Shown: piece by piece, positions 6,854 through 13,969 of the stretch
How the letters are laid out: every line of letters starts with the position of its first letter
How positions within the stretch are numbered: the stretch's first letter is position 1
NCBI GenBank assembly: GCA_045580005.1
Contig: JAZNMZ010000086.1
Location: forward strand, 1 to 17,361
Length of the DNA: 17,361 nucleotides
Source of the DNA: UMGS1052 sp045580005
GTDB lineage: Bacteria > Bacillota > Clostridia > Oscillospirales > CAG-382
Reading direction: 5' to 3'
Made by a program: the position numbers and the translations under genes
The notes under the pieces: generated by a model
What the model was told of the DNA's origin: nothing
Databases searched by the model: none
The model's input: only the letters and a program-made list of their open reading frames with translations

Positions 6854-8227
6854 TTGAATATAAATAGCTCGCCGCGGCTTCTGACACTTCCGACCCCATG
6901 CGGTATCGCGCTCAGCTCTGTCACCAGCGACAACCAGTATATATACGCCCTGCAGCCCGACAAAAAAACGGTATACAAGCTCGACAGCTGTGCAAGAGTT
7001 ATATGCACCTACAAACTATCGCGCAGATATACGCAGATACATTATTGCGGCGGTATGTTTTATGCCGTATGCGACACAGACAATCACAGAATATACACTC
7101 TTAACAGCTGTTTCCGTGAAATAGGCGGTTTTGAGCCTGACATATACTCTACAAACAGCCTGCCGTATATCTTCTCGAGTGAAAGGTTGTCTGTCGGCGG
7201 CTACGGCAGCTGCCGCAATAATGACACAGACTGCACATTAACTGTTGCAAACCTCACCGAAAGCTACTCTGTAAGCAGAAGCGGAGGAGTGCTGTCGCGC
7301 CTTTCGACATCTGGCAGAAATCTTTTTTACACTGCTGTATTCGTAAACGACGGAATACTCTTCGAGGGACTTGAGAGCAGACTTTCGGAGCAAAATTTCA
7401 TCAGAGCAACAAATCTGTGTTCGGGCGTTTCAAAATCGGTACGCCTGCCTTCAGGATACAGAATACGCTCTTTTTTGTGCTATCAGGGAAGACTGTATGC
7501 TTTTATAACAAGAAACAGCTTCCACGGCTATATTGCAGCGATATGCGTCGGCAAGGACGGCGACGATATCTGCGGCGACATCATAGAGCTACCCGAGAAC
7601 CTTGACTCTGACTGCTGCGAGGAAAGCTGCAATGTCAAGAGCCTTTTTGGCAGAAGCGGCAGCTGTAGCTGTGCTTCGTGCAGCTGCTGTGAGGGAGCAA
7701 ACTCGAACCAGACCCAGCAGGATCAGGTGCAGTCAGAAACCACCCAACAGGAGGAATGCGATATCAACGAACTCTGCAGAATATATAACTGCATAAAAAA
7801 TCTTTGCGAAAACAACGGCAATGTGGGAGGCGCAGGTACAGGCTGCAACAGCTGCAGCTGTAACAACAATAACTGCAACAGTTGTAATCACTGCGACAAC
7901 AGCAATCATTGCGGCAGCGTAGGCGGTGCAAACACCAACAACTGCAACTGCTGCTACCCAAGCTGTTGCTGCGATAACCCCCAGGTAAGTCCGGAAAACT
8001 GCCTGCCCCTGCCGTCCTGTCCTGATAACAACTGCGGCAACAATAATAGCTGCGGCAATAACAATAATAGCTGTGGCTGTAACAATAATTGTAGTTGCCA
8101 TAGATGTGACAACCTTAGAGTCTGCTTTGATCAGGCAGAAGTGTTGTCACGGGGCAGCGACTGTAATCTCTTTCAGTCACTGTCAAATCTCACTATCGGC
8201 GATATACTAAGAGCATTTATAAGATAA
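6854..8227 (+). CDS. Beta-propeller-like protein with Cys/Asn-rich C-terminal half, possible spore-coat protein
   Basis: I do not recognise this 457-residue protein. Residues about 20-245 hold recurring blade-like segments, such as YIYALQPDKKTVYKLDS, MFYAVCDTDNHRIYTLNS and GRLYAFITRNSFHGYIAAI, which suggest a beta-propeller. From 254 to 418 there are 34 cysteines in 165 residues, many as CxC, CC or CCC, set in Asn/Ser/Gly-rich sequence. A Gln-rich linker (283-301) and a short helix-like part (302-320) interrupt it. A normal hydrophobic end (residues 421-457) closes the protein, so the rich region is not a frame error. The TTG start has AGGAG 8 bases upstream. There is no signal peptide, so the protein is made in the cytoplasm. 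The cysteines could cross-link a spore coat or bind metal; both are inference, and a coat role fits the spore-forming host. A Cys/Asn-rich exported adhesive is less likely. Confidence 0.85.
   Translation: MNINSSPRLLTLPTPCGIALSSVTSDNQYIYALQPDKKTVYKLDSCARVICTYKLSRRYTQIHYCGGMFYAVCDTDNHRIYTLNSCFREIGGFEPDIYSTNSLPYIFSSERLSVGGYGSCRNNDTDCTLTVANLTESYSVSRSGGVLSRLSTSGRNLFYTAVFVNDGILFEGLESRLSEQNFIRATNLCSGVSKSVRLPSGYRIRSFLCYQGRLYAFITRNSFHGYIAAICVGKDGDDICGDIIELPENLDSDCCEESCNVKSLFGRSGSCSCASCSCCEGANSNQTQQDQVQSETTQQEECDINELCRIYNCIKNLCENNGNVGGAGTGCNSCSCNNNNCNSCNHCDNSNHCGSVGGANTNNCNCCYPSCCCDNPQVSPENCLPLPSCPDNNCGNNNSCGNNNNSCGCNNNCSCHRCDNLRVCFDQAEVLSRGSDCNLFQSLSNLTIGDILRAFIR
7849..8099 (+). repeat. Imperfect Cys/Asn codon repeats inside the Cys-rich gene
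   Basis: The coding strand is built from short degenerate units of TGC/TGT and AAC/AAT codons. The clearest copies lie side by side: TGCGGCAACAATAATAGC (8033-8050) and a 21-base version with one extra AAT codon (8051-8071), followed by a third, more diverged unit. Copies that differ by whole codons suggest in-frame expansion by slippage or recombination. Confidence 0.75.
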
Positions 8228-8232
8228 AATGA

Positions 8233-8255
8233 GGGGTGCAGTCTTGCTGCACCCC
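8233..8255. terminator. Stem-loop between convergent genes
   Basis: GGGGTGCAG (8233-8241) pairs with CTGCACCCC (8247-8255) around a 5-base loop. It sits in the 36-bp gap between two convergent genes and could serve both. No proper T run follows on the plus strand, and only TCATTTTA follows on the minus strand, so termination efficiency is uncertain. Confidence 0.6.
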
Positions 8256-8263
8256 AAAAAGCA

Positions 8264-9202
8264 TTATTCAGAATCGTCAAATACAGTTTCCACGAGCTTT
8301 TCACAGCCGCAGGGGGAGTATTTCCAGCGATCTATGTGCTCGGCTTCCACAAAGTACTGCGGCTTGCGACAGGCGCTCTCACAGGCATAGGTGTCGACAA
8401 CCACGAGCTTTATCTTCATTTTTTCGGGAATTATGCTTTTTATGTAGACGGCAGCACACTGTCCCGGCTCTATCCCGTCACGCCATTCGGCAAGGCCTGC
8501 AAGGTTGGGAGCAAGCTCGATAAATATGCCGTAAGGCTCAATACTTCTCACAATCCCTGCAACCGTTTCACCCTGATTGAAGTAGGCTATATTTTCCTCC
8601 CATGTACCGAGAAGCTCTTTATGTGTGAGAGTAATTCTGCCGTCGTGGCACACGCTCCTTTTGACCGCGGCGTTTATGTACTGTCCTACAAAAAAGCGTT
8701 CCTTGGGATGAGAAATTCTCGATACCGAAATACAGTCTATTGCAAGCAGCGAAATAATGCCGCAGCCAATATCGCAAAAACAGCCGAAAGGCTCCATGTG
8801 CGTTATTTTTGCACTTACGATGTCGCCTGAGGAAAGCTTTGATATATAGTTCTCATAGCATTCGATTTGCGCCTGCTTTCGCGAGAGGAAAATTTTCACC
8901 TCGTCGCCGTCCCTTTGTATTGATGTTATCTTGAAGCAGACAGGCTTCCCCACTCTTGTGATGACGGCAATCTCACGAGTTTCCTCACCCGGCTGGGACA
9001 TTAGGGCCTCCTCGCGCGGAATTATACCCTTGTACTCACCGAGCTCCACCACTAGATTGTGTGAGTAATCGCACATTATTGCTCTGCCCTCAAGAATTGC
9101 TCCCGACATCATTGCGTGCTCTATCGCCTGCAGGCTCTGGAGCTGTTCTGTGTTTTCCTTTGTGCCGAGGTAGTATCCTTCGGGCATATATTTTTCTGTC
9201 AT
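8264..9202 (-). CDS. Protein with three S1 RNA-binding domains
   Basis: This 312-residue protein consists mainly of three S1-type OB folds, at about residues 33-108, 125-196 and 210-268. The second and third are the clearest: GDIVSAKITHMEPFGCFCDI and GETVAGIVRSIEPYGIFIEL share the usual G-x-V...PxGxFxxL core. The first is more diverged (GRAIMC...YKGIIPREE). A tail (270-312) carries two cysteine pairs, C274/C278 and C298/C300, and may bind a metal. It is a short relative of ribosomal protein S1 or of the S1 domains fused to other enzymes in Clostridia. RNA binding is likely; the target, such as mRNA, the ribosome or a nuclease partner, is unknown. The ATG start has a strong GGAGGA site 7 bases upstream. 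The gene stands alone, convergent with the Cys-rich gene and divergent from the next. Confidence 0.85.
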   Translation of the reverse strand: MTEKYMPEGYYLGTKENTEQLQSLQAIEHAMMSGAILEGRAIMCDYSHNLVVELGEYKGIIPREEALMSQPGEETREIAVITRVGKPVCFKITSIQRDGDEVKIFLSRKQAQIECYENYISKLSSGDIVSAKITHMEPFGCFCDIGCGIISLLAIDCISVSRISHPKERFFVGQYINAAVKRSVCHDGRITLTHKELLGTWEENIAYFNQGETVAGIVRSIEPYGIFIELAPNLAGLAEWRDGIEPGQCAAVYIKSIIPEKMKIKLVVVDTYACESACRKPQYFVEAEHIDRWKYSPCGCEKLVETVFDDSE

Positions 9203-9252
9203 ATTTGTTCCTCCGAATCAGTTTTCTCTTTTTGCGGTCTTTAATATATGGT

Positions 9253-9279
9253 ATTATATGAAACGGCGGAATATGCCAA
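9253..9279 (-). promoter_or_regulatory. Likely promoter of the S1-domain gene
   Basis: On the minus strand a perfect TATAAT (9253-9258) lies about 45 bp upstream of the start codon region. The best -35 is TTGGCA (9274-9279), at a short 15-bp spacing. It is a plausible but not ideal sigma-A site. Confidence 0.5.
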
Positions 9280-9310
9280 AAGCTTTGCTTCAAAAAAATC
9301 TTGCAACAAG

Positions 9311-9339
9311 TTGATTTTCGTCTTTTTCTGTGTTATACT
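9311..9339 (+). promoter_or_regulatory. Sigma-A promoter of the small Cys-protein operon
   Basis: TTGATT (9311-9316) and TATACT (9334-9339) are 17 bp apart, with an extended TG just upstream of the -10. It is divergent from the S1-domain gene promoter, and the start of transcription should be near 9346. Confidence 0.78.
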
Positions 9340-9373
9340 TAATATGTCATAAAAGCTTTTGGAGGATCGAAAA

Positions 9374-9598
9374 ATGAAAAAGAAAAGCGACAACGACTAT
9401 GTTAAGAGCTGCGCTCTTTGCGAATATTCCTGCTACATAGAATACGACGAAAAATATATATGCAAATACAAGAACAGGTGCACCGTCGTCGGCGACGAGC
9501 ACTCGTGCCGCAAATTCAAGTTCGACCTGCTCAAAATTGCACCCATTCCAAGGCGTCCTTACTCTGCAGACGATATTGAAACTATCGAGGTTGAGTAA
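9374..9598 (+). CDS. Small cysteine-rich protein, probable zinc-binding
   Basis: This is a 74-residue protein with six cysteines: C13, C16, C20, C30, C36 and C45. The spacing CxxCxxxC, then CxxxxxC and a later C, looks like a small treble or zinc-ribbon site. After the last cysteine the sequence reads CRKFKFDLLK and then a proline/arginine segment. From memory this is similar to a widespread uncharacterised Clostridia family in which CRKFxYDPLKRxP follows paired cysteines. That resemblance has not been checked. The ATG at 9374 has GGAGGA 7 bases upstream; an in-frame TTG at 9359 would overlap that site. The next gene starts 3 bp after this stop, so the two products are translated together and may share a task. 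Function is unknown. Confidence 0.75.
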   Translation: MKKKSDNDYVKSCALCEYSCYIEYDEKYICKYKNRCTVVGDEHSCRKFKFDLLKIAPIPRRPYSADDIETIEVE

Positions 9599-9601
9599 AA
9601 A

Positions 9602-10150
9602 GTGGACAAAAAGGAAATTATAAAAAGAGCCTCTCTTCTCCTGCGCGATGTAACTCCTCAAAAGTTCGACTGTGGGCTTTTGTGCTCGGGTGCCTGCTGC
9701 AGTGACAGCTCGGCTCTGCGTGATGCTCTTGGCGAAGATGATACCGAAATGGGTATGCTTCTCTTTCCGGGAGAAAAAGAGCTTCTTGACGGCATACAAG
9801 GCTTCAAAACTATCCAAAAGCACGGCTGTGACTATCTTGTGTGCGGCGGCTTTTGCAACCGTGATTTCCGTCCTCTTGCCTGCCGTATTTTCCCATACTA
9901 TGCAAAGATACTCCCGCTCGGCGGATATGATGTAATAAGGATAAAAAAGGATCTTCGCGCAAGAGCCGTGTGCCCTATCGCAAGAGGAGAGGTAGCCTAC
10001 AGAGCCAATATCCGTTTTATGCGCAATCTCAGGCGTGCATTCCGTATTCTCTTAAAGGATGATGAGATAAGGGATATGCTCCTTGAGCAAAGCTGTGAGA
10101 TAGGCGGGCTTGAAGATTTTCTGCACGCATTTTTAAAAGCAAAAAAATAA
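9602..10150 (+). CDS. YkgJ-like CxxxC..CC metal/Fe-S cluster protein
   Basis: This 182-residue protein has a cysteine pattern that recalls the YkgJ zinc/iron-chelating family: C24, C28, C32 and C33 first, then C76, C81 and C85. The family hallmark RPLACRIFPYY follows (90-100, with C94), and C124 lies in VCPIA. The N-terminal part before C24 and a long C-terminal helical tail (about 130-180) frame the domain. In this family the cysteines are thought to hold Zn or an Fe-S cluster; a reaction is not known. The GTG start lies 3 bp after the preceding stop, with a GAGG site 11 bases upstream inside that gene, so translation is probably coupled. A strong terminator follows 4 bp after the stop. The match is partial, so a related but distinct family is possible. 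Confidence 0.72.
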   Translation: MDKKEIIKRASLLLRDVTPQKFDCGLLCSGACCSDSSALRDALGEDDTEMGMLLFPGEKELLDGIQGFKTIQKHGCDYLVCGGFCNRDFRPLACRIFPYYAKILPLGGYDVIRIKKDLRARAVCPIARGEVAYRANIRFMRNLRRAFRILLKDDEIRDMLLEQSCEIGGLEDFLHAFLKAKK

Positions 10151-10154
10151 TCTC

Positions 10155-10192
10155 AAAGACACAAAGAAAATTTCATTCTTTGTGTCTTTTTT
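10155..10192 (+). terminator. Strong rho-independent terminator of the small Cys-protein operon
   Basis: A 14-bp perfect stem (10155-10168 with 10176-10189) has a 7-base loop and ends in a run of six T (10187-10192). Confidence 0.93.
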
Positions 10193-10213
10193 GCTGTTTT
10201 GACATTATTTTAC

Positions 10214-10242
10214 TTGACATTTTTTGCAAAAAATCTTATACT
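10214..10242 (+). promoter_or_regulatory. Sigma-A promoter of the hydrolase-Mur ligase-Ddl operon
   Basis: A perfect TTGACA (10214-10219) is followed after 17 bp by TATACT (10237-10242). A TATAAT lies 5 bases further downstream, but at too long a spacing. The transcript should start near 10249, about 30 bases before the TTG start codon. Confidence 0.85.
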
Positions 10243-10278
10243 ATAATGTAAGGAATTTTTATTTTGGAGGATTGTGTC

Positions 10279-11049
10279 TTGTTACTTTTCACAAACGGAG
10301 AAAAGCTGAATATAAATTATATAGACGAAGGCTCAGGGACTCCTGTTATTATTCTCCACGGATGGGGCGCAAGGGCCGAGACATATCGCAGTATTATAAA
10401 TATGCTCTCCCCTCACTTCAGGGTTATTGTTCCCGATATGCCGGGGTTTGGCGGCTCGGATGAGCCGGGATTTGCGTATGATGCCGAAAATTATGCGGCG
10501 TTTGTCTGCGATTTACTCGCAGAGCTCGGCATCAAAAAAGCTCATTTTATCGGTCATTCGCACGGCGGCAGGACAATTATCAAGCTCTTTTCGCAAAAAA
10601 GAAATATATCTGCCGACAAAATCGTGCTTATAGACAGCGCAGGTCTTATAAGAAAAAAATCCTTTAAGCAAAAATATAAAATTGCAAAATTCAAGATAGC
10701 GAAAAAGCTCTTCGGCGTAAAGCTCATTTCAAAGCTCTTCCCTGATTATATCGAAAAGCTCCGCCGCAAGAATGGCTCTGCCGACTATGCCGCGGCATCG
10801 CCTGTGATGCGTCAGAGCATGGTTAAGGTGATAAACGAAAATCTTTTTGACAACCTTGCAAAAATTTCCTCGCCCACGCTTCTTATCTGGGGAGACAAAG
10901 ACACAGACACACCGCTGAATCATGCAAAAACAATGGAAAGCAATATACCCGACTGCGGGCTTGTAATTATCCCCGGGGGAAATCACTTTTCTTTCCTTGC
11001 CGACATTGCGCTGACACACCGTGTGCTCTATTCGTTCTTCGGAGTATAA
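10279..11049 (+). CDS. Alpha/beta hydrolase-fold protein
   Basis: This is a 256-residue alpha/beta hydrolase, complete for the fold. The oxyanion loop HGWG is at 27-30, the strand-turn VIVPDMPGFGGSD at 49-61, and the nucleophile elbow GHSHGG at 92-97 (S94). The acid is probably D207 or D210, in LIWGDKDTDTP, and the histidine is H236 in PGGNHFSF. A basic cap region (about 122-165), rich in Lys and Arg, may sit near the membrane. The TTG at 10279 has GGAGG 8 bases upstream; the earlier in-frame TTG at 10264 overlaps that Shine-Dalgarno site. It is the first gene of an operon, 21 bp before a membrane Mur ligase and then Ddl, so a role tied to the cell envelope, such as cleaving an ester or amide in a precursor or lipid, is a reasonable inference. 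The substrate is not visible. Confidence 0.88.
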   Translation: MLLFTNGEKLNINYIDEGSGTPVIILHGWGARAETYRSIINMLSPHFRVIVPDMPGFGGSDEPGFAYDAENYAAFVCDLLAELGIKKAHFIGHSHGGRTIIKLFSQKRNISADKIVLIDSAGLIRKKSFKQKYKIAKFKIAKKLFGVKLISKLFPDYIEKLRRKNGSADYAAASPVMRQSMVKVINENLFDNLAKISSPTLLIWGDKDTDTPLNHAKTMESNIPDCGLVIIPGGNHFSFLADIALTHRVLYSFFGV

Positions 11050-11070
11050 AACTGATTAAGGAGACATATT

Positions 11071-12618
11071 TTGAATCTTTTTCATTATTTTTATCTGATA
11101 TCTGCGCTGGCAGGTGCCTGTCTTGCGACAATAAAGCAGGTGCATATGTTCCAGCTCAACGCATACAAGTATGTGTTCCATTTCGACTGGATAAAGAGTA
11201 ATCTCTCAGATCTTCTTGCAGGCACGCTTGTGGCACTCGCTTCTTTTGTTTCCTGCTTTTTTGGAAACCCCGGTATAATAGTAGGAATTTTGCTAAATAT
11301 TGTCTTTTCTCTTATGCATTTGCCGAAAAAAGCTAAAAAACCTCTTGTATATACCGCGCGTGTGATAAGAATGCTCATCACCGCGTCAGCGATTTTTGCC
11401 ATTCTTGCAGTCTTGTCGGTAATATTTATCCTCACAGAAACAAGTATTTTTGTGTGTGAGCTTTATCTTGCTTTTTCATATCTTATGATTATGCTTGTAA
11501 ATCTTTTGAACACTCCCGAAGAAAAGGCTGTTCGCAGATACTATATAAACGATGCGAAAAAGAAGATTAAAAATCTTCCCAACCTCACAGTCATCGGTAT
11601 CACAGGCAGCTACGGCAAGACCAGTACAAAGTATACTCTCGCAAAGCTGCTCTCGGCAAAGTACAATGTACTTATGACTCCTGCAAGCTACAACACAACA
11701 ATGGGAATTGTAAAGGTAATAAGAGAAAATCTCACCGCCGCACACGATATCTTTATCTGTGAGATGGGCGCGCGCAGCTGCGGTGAAATCAAGGAAATCT
11801 GTGATATTGTAAAACCGAAGCACGGTATTATCACCTCGATTGGTCCTTGTCATCTTGAAACATTCGGCAGTATTGAGAATATCATAAAAACAAAATTTGA
11901 GCTGTGCGATGCACTGCCCGACGACGGTATTATATTTCTCAACGCCGACAACGAGTATATAGCAAACAAAAAGGTAGACAAAAAGGCTGTCTACTACGGT
12001 ATAGAAAATAAAGACATATCACACTTTACAGCCGAGAATATTACCGTTTCTGAAAACGGAACGGCATTTGACGCAGCAGGCGGAAGCTGCAGTTTTGCCC
12101 TTTCGTCAAAGCTGCTCGGCGAGCACAATGTTCTCAACATCATCGGCTGTGTCGCGTGTGCTGTAACGCTGGGTGTTACACCCGAGCAGCTTGCCGTCGC
12201 AGCAAAAAGACTCGAGAGCGTGCCTCACAGACTCTCGCTTGCAAAAGGACCGGGGTTTGTAATAATAGATGACGCATTCAATTCCAACCCCTCGGGCAGC
12301 AGAGCTGCGCTTAAAGTTCTGTCAGGCTTTGACGGATGCAAAATCCTCATAACCCCCGGCATGATAGAGCTCGGCGAGAAGCAGGATGAGCTCAACTACA
12401 AGCTTGGCGGATATGCCGCAAGCGTATGCGACATAATCTACCTTATAGGAGAAAGGCAGACAACAAGCATAAAAAAGGGCGTGCTCGATGCAGGCTTTGA
12501 CAATGCGAATTTAGAGGTGTTCTCAAGAGTTGAGGACGCTATAATAAAGGCAAAATCGTATCCGTCCGGCAAGCGTAATATCATACTTATAGAGAACGAT
12601 TTACCTGACAATTTCTGA
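11071..12618 (+). CDS. Membrane-anchored Mur ligase, MurF-like
   Basis: This 515-residue protein has a membrane part of about five hydrophobic segments (near 1-20, 46-62, 66-83, 100-121, 125-147) followed by Mur ligase central and C-terminal domains. The ATP loop is GITGSYGKTSTK (176-187), with Tyr where MurF usually has Asn. The segment TPASYNTTMGI follows, then EMGA (E231), H261 in the GPCHLETFG region, and a TKFEL segment with K275, probably the carbamylated lysine. DDAFNSNP (400-407) matches the MurF DDSYNANP motif. The usual soluble N-terminal UDP-substrate domain is absent. MurF joins D-Ala-D-Ala to the UDP-MurNAc peptide, and the Ddl gene follows 30 bp later, which supports that role. 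The TTG start has AAGGAG 7 bases upstream. An additional or alternative ligase acting at the membrane on a lipid-linked substrate is also possible. Confidence 0.88.
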   Translation: MNLFHYFYLISALAGACLATIKQVHMFQLNAYKYVFHFDWIKSNLSDLLAGTLVALASFVSCFFGNPGIIVGILLNIVFSLMHLPKKAKKPLVYTARVIRMLITASAIFAILAVLSVIFILTETSIFVCELYLAFSYLMIMLVNLLNTPEEKAVRRYYINDAKKKIKNLPNLTVIGITGSYGKTSTKYTLAKLLSAKYNVLMTPASYNTTMGIVKVIRENLTAAHDIFICEMGARSCGEIKEICDIVKPKHGIITSIGPCHLETFGSIENIIKTKFELCDALPDDGIIFLNADNEYIANKKVDKKAVYYGIENKDISHFTAENITVSENGTAFDAAGGSCSFALSSKLLGEHNVLNIIGCVACAVTLGVTPEQLAVAAKRLESVPHRLSLAKGPGFVIIDDAFNSNPSGSRAALKVLSGFDGCKILITPGMIELGEKQDELNYKLGGYAASVCDIIYLIGERQTTSIKKGVLDAGFDNANLEVFSRVEDAIIKAKSYPSGKRNIILIENDLPDNF

Positions 12619-12648
12619 TATTGATACTTCAAAAAGGAGAAAGCATAA

Positions 12649-13851
12649 ATGGCAATCAGAATCAAAGTAGGTGTATTTTTTGGCGGAAAGAGCGTGGAGC
12701 ATGAGGTTTCGGTCATCTCGGGACTTCAGGCATATATGAATCTTGACAAAGAAAAATACGAACCTATTGCAATCTACATAACAAAGAACGGTGAAATGTA
12801 TGTCGGCGAAGATATCTCAAAGATAGAGAGCTACAGAAGCAACATTTCGGCTCTTATCGCGCATAGCACAAGAGTTACTCTTGTAAACGACAAAGGCAGA
12901 GTTAATATTGTCCGTTATCCGTCAAAGACCTTTACAAAGGATGTAATCGACTATATTGATGTCGCGCTTCCTGTTGTACACGGTACAAATGTTGAGGACG
13001 GCACACTGCAGGGATATCTGCACGCCATCTCCTGCCCCTATGCAGGCTGCGACATTCTTTCTTCTGCGCTCGGCATGGATAAGTATGCGGCAAAAATGGT
13101 TATGAAAGGTGCCGGTCTTCCCGTTCTTGACTGTGTTGTTATCAAAAATACAGAGTACCTTACGGATGAAGACAGCTTTATAAACAAGGTTGAACAAGCC
13201 ACAAGATACCCGGTTATCGTAAAACCCGTAAATCTCGGTTCAAGTGTGGGTATCAAAAAAGCATACGATACCGAATCGTTAAAAGAAGCTCTTGAATATG
13301 CATTCACCTTTGCCGACAAGGTGCTTGTCGAAAATGCAGTTGTCAATATGAAAGAGATAAACTGCTCAGTACTCGGCGATAAGGAAAGTGCAAAGGCCTC
13401 TGAGTGCGAGGAGCCTATCAATCACGACGAAATATTAAGCTACGCCGACAAATACCTCGGCGGTGCAAAAGGTGGCAAAACCGGCGCCAAAAGCGCAGGT
13501 ATGGCTGATACCAAGCGCAGACTCCCTGCCGACATTGACGAACAGACAAAGAGTACAATTCAGCGCCTTGCGGTAAACGCTTTTATGTCGCTCGGCTGCG
13601 CTGGTGTGTCGAGAGTCGATTTTCTTATAGACACAGACAGTAATGAAATTTATATAAACGAAATCAACACAATCCCCGGCTCGCTGTCATTCTACCTCTG
13701 GGAGGCAAGCGGAATCAAATTTGCACAGCTGCTTGACGAGCTGATAAGGCTCGCACTCAAGCGTGAGCGCGAAAGCGAGAACATCAACTACTCGTTTGAT
13801 ACAAATATCCTTTCGGGTATGTCATTCGGCGGAGCAAAAGGCAAGGCATAG
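12649..13851 (+). CDS. ddl: D-alanine--D-alanine ligase
   Basis: The enzyme joins two D-alanines with ATP to make the peptidoglycan terminal dipeptide. The 400-residue protein is somewhat longer than typical Ddl. Motifs are GGKSVEHEVS (12-21), HGTNVEDGTLQG (111-122, with Asn where HGxxGEDG usually has Gly), MDK (143-145), the ATP-grasp loop KPVNLGSSVG (192-201), SRVDF with R322 and D324, and EINTIPG (338-344). The Lys-Tyr pair K268-Y269 begins the omega-loop in the position of K215-Y216 of E. coli DdlB, pointing to D-Ala-D-Ala rather than D-Ala-D-lactate. This loop (about 270-292) is long and Gly/Lys-rich. AAGGAG lies 9 bases before the ATG. The gene ends the operon behind the MurF-like ligase, which would use its product. 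Confidence 0.94.
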   Translation: MAIRIKVGVFFGGKSVEHEVSVISGLQAYMNLDKEKYEPIAIYITKNGEMYVGEDISKIESYRSNISALIAHSTRVTLVNDKGRVNIVRYPSKTFTKDVIDYIDVALPVVHGTNVEDGTLQGYLHAISCPYAGCDILSSALGMDKYAAKMVMKGAGLPVLDCVVIKNTEYLTDEDSFINKVEQATRYPVIVKPVNLGSSVGIKKAYDTESLKEALEYAFTFADKVLVENAVVNMKEINCSVLGDKESAKASECEEPINHDEILSYADKYLGGAKGGKTGAKSAGMADTKRRLPADIDEQTKSTIQRLAVNAFMSLGCAGVSRVDFLIDTDSNEIYINEINTIPGSLSFYLWEASGIKFAQLLDELIRLALKRERESENINYSFDTNILSGMSFGGAKGKA

Positions 13852-13870
13852 GCAATATAATAGAGCATAA

Positions 13871-13906
13871 AAGTCCGACAGAACCCCAGGTCTGTCGGGC
13901 CTTTTT
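13871..13906 (+). terminator. Rho-independent terminator after ddl
   Basis: The stem is CCGACAGA (13875-13882) with TCTGTCGG (13891-13898), extended by a T-G pair and, past one bulged C, by G-C and A-T pairs. An 8-base loop lies between the arms, and a run of five T (13902-13906) follows. It separates the wall-precursor operon from spoIID. Confidence 0.88.
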
Positions 13907-13934
13907 CATATATACCTCAATTATTTCATAGAAT
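13906..13934 (+). promoter_or_regulatory. Sigma-E-type sporulation promoter of spoIID
   Basis: TCATATA (13906-13912) matches the sigma-E -35 consensus KMATATT in 6 of 7 positions. After 14 bp, CATAGAAT (13927-13934) matches the -10 consensus CATACAHT in 7 of 8. spoIID is a known sigma-E gene in Bacillus. No good sigma-A site was seen in this gap. Confidence 0.7.
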
Positions 13935-13969
13935 GAATAAAAGTTCCTCTCAAGGCAACAATCGGAAAA

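Noticed and set aside
7849..8099. Possible CRISPR array or tandem non-coding repeat
   Set aside because: The repeats are short, imperfect, codon-based and in frame, with no regular spacers.
7733..8101. Minus-strand open frame opposite the Cys/Asn-rich region
   Set aside because: Its Val/Ala/Ile monotony is the complement of Asn/Cys/Ser codons. It has no start signal, and the plus-strand gene has a proper ribosome-binding site and fold.
9359..9373. Earlier TTG start for the 74-residue Cys protein
   Set aside because: It overlaps the GGAGGA site that serves the ATG at 9374.
10264..10278. Earlier TTG start for the alpha/beta hydrolase
   Set aside because: It overlaps its own Shine-Dalgarno sequence; the TTG at 10279 has correct spacing.
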